Shown here piece by piece: positions 6,698 through 10,604 of a stretch of DNA of 10,604 nt (position 1 is the stretch's first letter; each line of letters opens with the position of its first letter). This stretch comes from Methanobacteriota archaeon (lineage in GTDB: Archaea; Thermoplasmatota; Poseidoniia; Poseidoniales; Poseidoniaceae): assembly GCA_029979405.1 (NCBI GenBank), contig JAPOHM010000032.1, positions 1 to 10,604 on the forward strand. Reading direction: 5' to 3'. The translations under genes were made by a program, and so were the position numbers. Below the pieces are notes generated by a model. The model saw nothing but the letters and a program-made list of their open reading frames with translations, was not told the origin of the DNA and did not search any database.

Positions 6698-6718
6698 AAA
6701 CGGTGGTATAAATATCAA
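6698..6718 (+). promoter_or_regulatory. Promoter of the Nudix-photolyase-SDR operon (BRE/TATA plus shared flank)
   Basis: AAACG (6698-6702) precedes the TATA box TATAAATA (6707-6714), which runs into TCAA. The box is centred about 26 nt before the ATG at 6736, pointing to leaderless transcription. The 21-nt stretch differs at only three positions from the carotenoid promoter at 4153-4133. An A-run (6694-6700) directly upstream may help as a BRE-like purine tract. Confidence 0.72.
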
Positions 6719-6735
6719 GGAAAACACGTTAAGCC

Positions 6736-7230
6736 ATGCTCAGCAAGTCTTGTGATTTAGGAGTCGCTGCAAGAGTCATAGACGAATCAAGGATACTGTT
6801 AGTGAAAGAGGCCTCTGGACACTATGCAGGAAAATGGGGTCTTCCGAAAGGGTATGTGGAAGCGGAAGAAAGCCCTGAGTCAGCTGTCTTAAGAGAATTA
6901 ATGGAAGAAACAGGCTCTACAGGTTCGATTGTTGGCCTCGCAGCAGTAAGGTCTACTACCAACAACGGCATACCAGCAGTTTTCTTGTGCTACGACGTTA
7001 ACATCGAAACTAAGGAAGATGGACACGAGAGCAACGAAATAACCGAATACGGTTGGTTCTCTCTCGACCAACTCAAAACATTAGATTGGATTTCTGAAAC
7101 CATGCACAATCTCGCAATTGAAGGGTTGAGTGGATTCAGGATGTCGATTCAGCCCCGTAAGCCTCTTTCAAAATCAGGTCAATCATACTATGTTTACAGT
7201 ATGAACAAGCACTCTAAATTAGTGACATAG
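6736..7230 (+). CDS. Nudix hydrolase
   Basis: This 164-residue protein has a complete Nudix box from Gly39 to Ser61 (GYVEAEESPESAVLRELMEETGS), fitting GX5EX7REUXEEXGU except that the last hydrophobic position is Ser. Arg53, Glu54, Glu57 and Glu58 supply the metal site. Upstream, VAARVIDESRILLVKEASGHYAGKW and LPKG are typical of the fold. Nudix enzymes cleave nucleoside diphosphates linked to another group. The substrate cannot be read here: oxidised nucleotides, a dinucleotide cofactor such as FAD or NADH, or a pathway intermediate are all possible. The C-terminal 30 residues after SGFRMSIQPRKPLS look like a variable tail. It is the first gene of the plus-strand operon, and its TAG shares a G with the ribosome binding site of the photolyase 8 nt downstream. 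The promoter leaves no leader, so the start at the first ATG is well supported. Confidence 0.88.
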   Translation: MLSKSCDLGVAARVIDESRILLVKEASGHYAGKWGLPKGYVEAEESPESAVLRELMEETGSTGSIVGLAAVRSTTNNGIPAVFLCYDVNIETKEDGHESNEITEYGWFSLDQLKTLDWISETMHNLAIEGLSGFRMSIQPRKPLSKSGQSYYVYSMNKHSKLVT

Positions 7231-7234
7231 GTGA
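7230..7234 (+). promoter_or_regulatory. Ribosome binding site of the photolyase gene
   Basis: GGTGA is followed by TATA and the ATG at 7239. Its first G is the last base of the Nudix stop codon TAG (7228-7230). The arrangement is the same as at the crtI-crtB and crtB-DUF2892 junctions. Confidence 0.75.
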
Positions 7235-7238
7235 TATA

Positions 7239-8798
7239 ATGATACCAGAATCCAGACTGCAAATCTTTGGAGAAACTAAAACTCCAGGCGACTGCGTAGT
7301 CTATTGGATGATATCTTCAAGGAGAGCGTTTTACAATCACGGTTTAGAACATGCAATATCACTCGCAAAGAGAAAGAAACTACCTCTCGTGGTAGTAGAA
7401 CCATTGGCGATTGGTCACAGGTATGCGAATGACAGAATTCATACCTTCGTCATTCAGGGCATGTTAGCAAACAAAAAGATATTCGAGGACTCAAATGTCA
7501 CCTACGTTCCATATGTAGAAACTAAACCTAATGAGGCCAAAGGATTACTTTCAAAGTGGATGGAATTCGCCGACGCTTTAGTAATAGACGACTACCCATC
7601 TTACTACCCAAGGAAGGTGAAGGACCTTGCAATCAAAATGGCCTCCTGTGAGGTACATCTTGTGGACAGTAACGGATTTATGGCTCTTAATCACACTGAC
7701 AAAAGTTTCACTACTGCATATTCGCTACGAAGGCATCTTCACAAGACCATCACAGATCACATGGCAGAATTCCCAACGCCAAAGCCCCTTGATAATGCGT
7801 CAAATCTAGAAAAAATGGATTACAAAATAGTAGAAAAGATATTCCAAGCAAGTAATACCCCTATTACACCATACGAATTCCTTTGGAGGGTATGCGAGCC
7901 TGATAAAATTGGAGAAAATGCTCTTGCAGTGTTATCAATAGACCATTCGGTTTATCCGGTTTCCCACGTTAAAGGAGGAACTGCTGAGGCTGTAAAGAAA
8001 TGGAACGACTTCCTTCACAATCGTCTAGAAAGGTATGGCGATAATAGGAACGAACCAGAATTAAATGGCTCAAGCGGTCTGTCGCCCTACCTGCACTTTG
8101 GGCACATAAGTGCACATCAAATCCTAAGAGAGGTTTTTGAAAAGTACAACTGGGACATCATGCGCATCACGCCACCAAACGATGGTAGGAGAAGCGGATG
8201 GTGGGGGTTACCAAAGGATGTTGAATCGTTCTTGGACCAAGTAGTAACTTGGAGAGATTTAGGGTTCATACATTGTGCACAGAATGAAAATCATGATTCA
8301 TTTGAGTCACTACCTGACTGGGCAAAGACAACTTTGAAAGAACATGAAAACGATGTTAGGCCATGGTTGTATACTCTTGAACAATTTGAGAATTGCGAAA
8401 CACATGATGAATTATGGAACGCAGCTCAGTGCCAGTTAAAGAATGACGGAGTTATTCATAATTATCTCAGAATGCTGTGGGGTAAAAAAATACTCGAGTG
8501 GACTCCTAATGCCCAAATTGCCATGGATTACATGATTGAACTCAATGATAAGTGGGGCCTTGACGGTAGAGACCCAAATACATACACAGGGATTGGCTGG
8601 GTATTAGGAAAATTTGACAGAGGTTGGACGGAAAGACCAGTCTACGGCAAAATAAGATGCATGACAACAGATTCGACAAAACGGAAATTCAAAACAAGAA
8701 AATATGTTGAAGTTTATTCAAATCCATCCTCAAGACAATCTACATTATTCCAGTCACAGGTAGCAAACTCTGTGAATATAAATTACGAAAAGAGGTGA
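7239..8798 (+). CDS. Class II-type deoxyribodipyrimidine photolyase
   Basis: This 519-residue protein of the photolyase/cryptochrome family is closest in motif to class II CPD photolyases, which use light and reduced FAD to split cyclobutane pyrimidine dimers. The N-terminal antenna-type Rossmann domain begins with CVVYWMISSRRAFYNHGLEHA (19-39), a class II signature. The FAD-binding helical domain includes SGLSPYLHFGHIS (279-291), WNAAQ (393-397), the stretch NYLRMLWGKKILEW (408-421), and LDGRDPN (441-447). A segment RRSGWWGLP (317-325) precedes the conserved helix that carries VESFLDQVVTWRDLGF; it is shared, as I recall, with a bacterial side branch and not with textbook class II enzymes. 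Repair activity is likely but not proven, and a cryptochrome-like signalling role cannot be excluded. The basic tail after KRKFKTRKYVEVY is poorly conserved. The stop TGA lies inside the ribosome binding site of the next gene. Confidence 0.93.
   Translation: MIPESRLQIFGETKTPGDCVVYWMISSRRAFYNHGLEHAISLAKRKKLPLVVVEPLAIGHRYANDRIHTFVIQGMLANKKIFEDSNVTYVPYVETKPNEAKGLLSKWMEFADALVIDDYPSYYPRKVKDLAIKMASCEVHLVDSNGFMALNHTDKSFTTAYSLRRHLHKTITDHMAEFPTPKPLDNASNLEKMDYKIVEKIFQASNTPITPYEFLWRVCEPDKIGENALAVLSIDHSVYPVSHVKGGTAEAVKKWNDFLHNRLERYGDNRNEPELNGSSGLSPYLHFGHISAHQILREVFEKYNWDIMRITPPNDGRRSGWWGLPKDVESFLDQVVTWRDLGFIHCAQNENHDSFESLPDWAKTTLKEHENDVRPWLYTLEQFENCETHDELWNAAQCQLKNDGVIHNYLRMLWGKKILEWTPNAQIAMDYMIELNDKWGLDGRDPNTYTGIGWVLGKFDRGWTERPVYGKIRCMTTDSTKRKFKTRKYVEVYSNPSSRQSTLFQSQVANSVNINYEKR
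8794..8798 (+). promoter_or_regulatory. Ribosome binding site of the SRPBCC-SDR gene, containing the photolyase stop
   Basis: GGTGA is followed by AAGT and the ATG at 8803. Its last three bases are the photolyase stop codon TGA. Termination and re-initiation are thus 4 nt apart, favouring coupling. Confidence 0.75.
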
Positions 8799-8802
8799 AA
8801 GT

Positions 8803-10191
8803 ATGGCAGTTTTCAATCACAAGGCTAAATTCAACGCCAGTATTGAAGAAATCTGGAATTGGTATGACAGCCCAGGTGCATTCCGCCGAATCATGCCAGA
8901 GTGGGAAGGAATCGACCCTATCCAGGCTGGTGGCTTGAGAGATGGTGAAGAAACGATTTTCAAGGTCAGCATAGGGCCAATCAAGCGCACTTGGCTTGCG
9001 AGACATCACTCTGTAAAACATGGGATTGGTTTCTCTGACAGAATGGTGAAAGGACCATTTGGAGCATGGAACCATCAACATACTTTTGAAAAAGATGGAG
9101 ATTCAACAATTGTAAATGACAATGTCGAATATAAGTTACCATTGCATTTCTTAACAGGCTGGTCAGCACCATTTAGCGTAAAACCGCGAATGGTCCAGAT
9201 GTTCAAATATCGAACAGATATAGTACTGAACGACTTAAACCAAATCAAAAAGACCAGTCATCTTCCAAGACAGAGGGTCTTAGTTTCTGGTTCAACTGGA
9301 ATGATTGGACTCCAATTATGTGCTTTCCTCGAAGCAGCAGGTCACGATGTTCATCGTTTAGTACGACCTACTACTAAATTGCCCAAAGACGTAGACAAGG
9401 ATAAGATCGTGGTATGGAACGACTTAACCGGAGAAATAATTGAAGGAGGATTCGAGGATTTTGATACAGTAATTCACTTAGCAGGTGCAGGTATCGGTGA
9501 TAAAAGATGGTCTGCAAAGCGTAAGAAGTTAATCCGGGATAGTCGGGTGATACCAACAACAAATTTGTCGAAAATCTTGGCAGGATTAAACAATCCTCCC
9601 AAATCGTTCCTATGTGGTTCAGCAGTAGGCTTCTATGGAAATAGAGGAACAGAAGTTTTGGATGAAAACTCCACATCTGGAGACGATATCCTCGCTGAAA
9701 TATGCAGGGAGTGGGAGGATTCGACCAAACTAGCAAGTTCTGCTGGAATCAGGGTATCCCTATTACGAACTGGAATCGTAATATCACCTCTCGGTGGAGC
9801 TCTCGCAAAATTATTGCTCCCAGCAAAATTCGGGGCTGGTGGACCTGTGGGTGGAGGCAAGCAAATGCAATCTTGGATTTCACTGGATGACGAAATTTAT
9901 GCAATACATCACTTGATGATGGATGAGAAATCATCAGGCCCATACAATTTGTGTGCACCAAAACCCGTTAGTCAAAAGGCATTTGCCAAGACCTTAGGTA
10001 AAGTTCTTCGAAGACCAGCATTCGCTCCCCTACCTGGTTTTGTTATCAAAATTCTATTTGGTGAAATGGGACAAAAACTCGTTTTGGAAGGACAAGACGT
10101 ACGTCCAAACAGACTGATTGAATCTGGATTCGAATTTACATTTAGCGATCTCGAATCTTGCCTGAGGAATTGCTTAGGTAAGAGAAAATAA
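8803..10191 (+). CDS. SRPBCC domain fused to SDR39U1 (TIGR01777/YfcH) oxidoreductase
   Basis: This 462-residue two-domain protein joins an SRPBCC ligand-binding domain (about 1-148; FNHKAKFNASIEEIWNWYDSP, GPFGAWNHQHTFE) to an extended short-chain dehydrogenase of the SDR39U1/TIGR01777 type (about 157-462). The NAD(P) motif is VLVSGSTGMIGL (159-170). It is followed by VIHLAGAGIGDKRWSAKRKKLIRDSR (223-248) and the active-site region SAVGFYG (273-279). The C-terminal DUF1731-like end reads RPNRLIESGFEFTFSDLESCL. Fusions of this layout occur in bacteria; the substrate is unknown, and the SRPBCC part suggests a hydrophobic ligand. The start has GGTGA 4 nt upstream, overlapping the photolyase stop. 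The pairing with a photolyase recalls light-induced bacterial gene sets where I remember TIGR01777 proteins beside phr genes, so a link to a photoprotective lipid or isoprenoid is plausible but unproven. Confidence 0.9.
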   Translation: MAVFNHKAKFNASIEEIWNWYDSPGAFRRIMPEWEGIDPIQAGGLRDGEETIFKVSIGPIKRTWLARHHSVKHGIGFSDRMVKGPFGAWNHQHTFEKDGDSTIVNDNVEYKLPLHFLTGWSAPFSVKPRMVQMFKYRTDIVLNDLNQIKKTSHLPRQRVLVSGSTGMIGLQLCAFLEAAGHDVHRLVRPTTKLPKDVDKDKIVVWNDLTGEIIEGGFEDFDTVIHLAGAGIGDKRWSAKRKKLIRDSRVIPTTNLSKILAGLNNPPKSFLCGSAVGFYGNRGTEVLDENSTSGDDILAEICREWEDSTKLASSAGIRVSLLRTGIVISPLGGALAKLLLPAKFGAGGPVGGGKQMQSWISLDDEIYAIHHLMMDEKSSGPYNLCAPKPVSQKAFAKTLGKVLRRPAFAPLPGFVIKILFGEMGQKLVLEGQDVRPNRLIESGFEFTFSDLESCLRNCLGKRK

Positions 10192-10194
10192 ATC

Positions 10195-10221
10195 TCAATC
10201 ATAAGATTGATTTTTCATTTT
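10195..10221. terminator. Possible bidirectional terminator between convergent genes
   Basis: TCAATC (10195-10200) and GATTGA (10205-10210) form a perfect 6-bp inverted repeat with a 4-nt loop. On the plus strand TTTTTCATTTT follows at 10211-10221. On the minus strand the T-rich complement of 10186-10194 follows. The site spans the 7-nt gap between two convergent genes and reaches into the end of the minus-strand gene. Archaeal termination depends mainly on T-runs, so the hairpin itself may be incidental. Confidence 0.4.
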
Positions 10222-10604
10222 GATGCCTCCAGAAAATTAGATTGTAAACTAAAGAGTAAATTCCTGTTAGCAGTAAAAGATGGGCGCCAATCATTGGTTT
10301 GAAATTTCTAAACGTCCATCCAGTAGTTGCTTCTATTCTGTCTAAAATGTCAAAATTATAATAGTAAAGTGCCGCGAATATTAACATAAGGTTACCAGCA
10401 ATAGTAAAATTAACATTTACTTTTGAAGGTTGTGAATTTTCTGCAAGTGCATAGATATTCATGTAGAAACAAACGAGGTAAATGAATAACGCGACAAATA
10501 CAAAAATACGGAAAGTGAAATTCATCGTGATGATTTCAAGGTTTTCAAAACATGGATCGGTTCCCCATTCACATTTTTCTGCTCCAAAATATAGGACAGC
10601 ATCC
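10199..10604 (-). CDS. Unrecognised three-helix membrane protein, 5' end off the window
   Basis: I do not recognise this protein. An ATG at 10525 would give 108 residues, but the frame stays open for 26 more codons to the window edge and reads like protein (DAVLYFG, then KCEWGTDPCFENLEIIT). No ribosome binding site or well-placed TATA box precedes the internal ATG, so I treat the gene as 5'-partial with at least 134 residues. Three hydrophobic helices are visible, counted from the internal Met at about 5-27, 39-58 and 77-98, with a short positive C-terminal tail (WRHQNEK). Two Cys in the upstream segment, six residues apart (CEWGTDPC), could form a disulfide or metal site in an exposed loop. 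It is convergent with the SRPBCC-SDR gene and not part of its operon. The full length and family must come from the sequence to the right. Confidence 0.6.
   Translation of the reverse strand, partial: DAVLYFGAEKCEWGTDPCFENLEIITMNFTFRIFVFVALFIYLVCFYMNIYALAENSQPSKVNVNFTIAGNLMLIFAALYYYNFDILDRIEATTGWTFRNFKPMIGAHLLLLTGIYSLVYNLIFWRHQNEKSIL

Noticed and set aside
8740..9081. A 113-residue open frame on the minus strand
   Set aside because: It is antisense to the photolyase end and the SRPBCC domain, both clearly coding, and its product resembles nothing known to me.
1..10604. Rhodopsin, tRNA or rRNA genes, CRISPR array, insertion sequence or phage genes
   Set aside because: I looked for a retinal-binding seven-helix protein, RNA genes, regularly spaced repeats and transposase motifs and saw none. 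No stretch over 300 bases lacks a gene.

Overview
The window looks like a chromosomal segment of a planktonic marine archaeon, most likely Marine Group II (Poseidoniales, Euryarchaeota). This taxonomic call is an inference from the mix of features. Gene starts are either preceded by an archaeal TATA box about 26 nt upstream with no room for a leader, or by the archaeal Shine-Dalgarno core GGTGA exactly 4 nt before ATG. The regulator is of the TrmB type. Several metabolic genes belong to families common in bacteria (CrtI, CrtB, GTP cyclohydrolase II, SDR39U1), as is usual in this group. GC is low to moderate, genes are packed with 0-9 nt gaps inside operons, and no rRNA, tRNA, CRISPR array or insertion sequence was seen.

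Layout. (1) Positions 1-4114, minus strand: a carotenoid operon read as ABC1/UbiB-like kinase, crtI (phytoene desaturase), crtB (phytoene synthase), then a small DUF2892-like membrane protein cut by the left edge. Its promoter is in the 44-nt gap at 4115-4158. (2) Positions 4159-6642, minus strand: ribA (GTP cyclohydrolase II), an atypical PrxQ/Bcp-like peroxiredoxin, and a TrmB-family regulator with what looks like a C-terminal V4R-type ligand domain. (3) Positions 6643-6735: a divergent promoter region with one TATA box for each direction. (4) Positions 6736-10191, plus strand: a Nudix hydrolase, a class II-type photolyase, and an SRPBCC-SDR39U1 fusion. (5) Positions 10192-10604: a convergent terminator-like hairpin and the 3' part of an unrecognised membrane protein on the minus strand that runs off the right edge.

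How the genes fit together (inference). The set reads as a light and photo-oxidative stress island. CrtB and CrtI make a coloured, antioxidant carotene. RibA feeds the flavin pathway that supplies FAD to photolyase. Photolyase repairs UV lesions. The peroxiredoxin and Nudix enzyme may deal with peroxides and damaged nucleotides. This recalls the light-induced LitR/CarH regulons of bacteria, which pair photolyase with carotenoid genes, but no B12-binding regulator is present. A TrmB-type protein sits between the operons instead. The promoters of the carotenoid and photolyase operons share an 18-of-21-nt element at nearly the same distance from the start codon, which is the strongest sign in the sequence that the two are controlled together.
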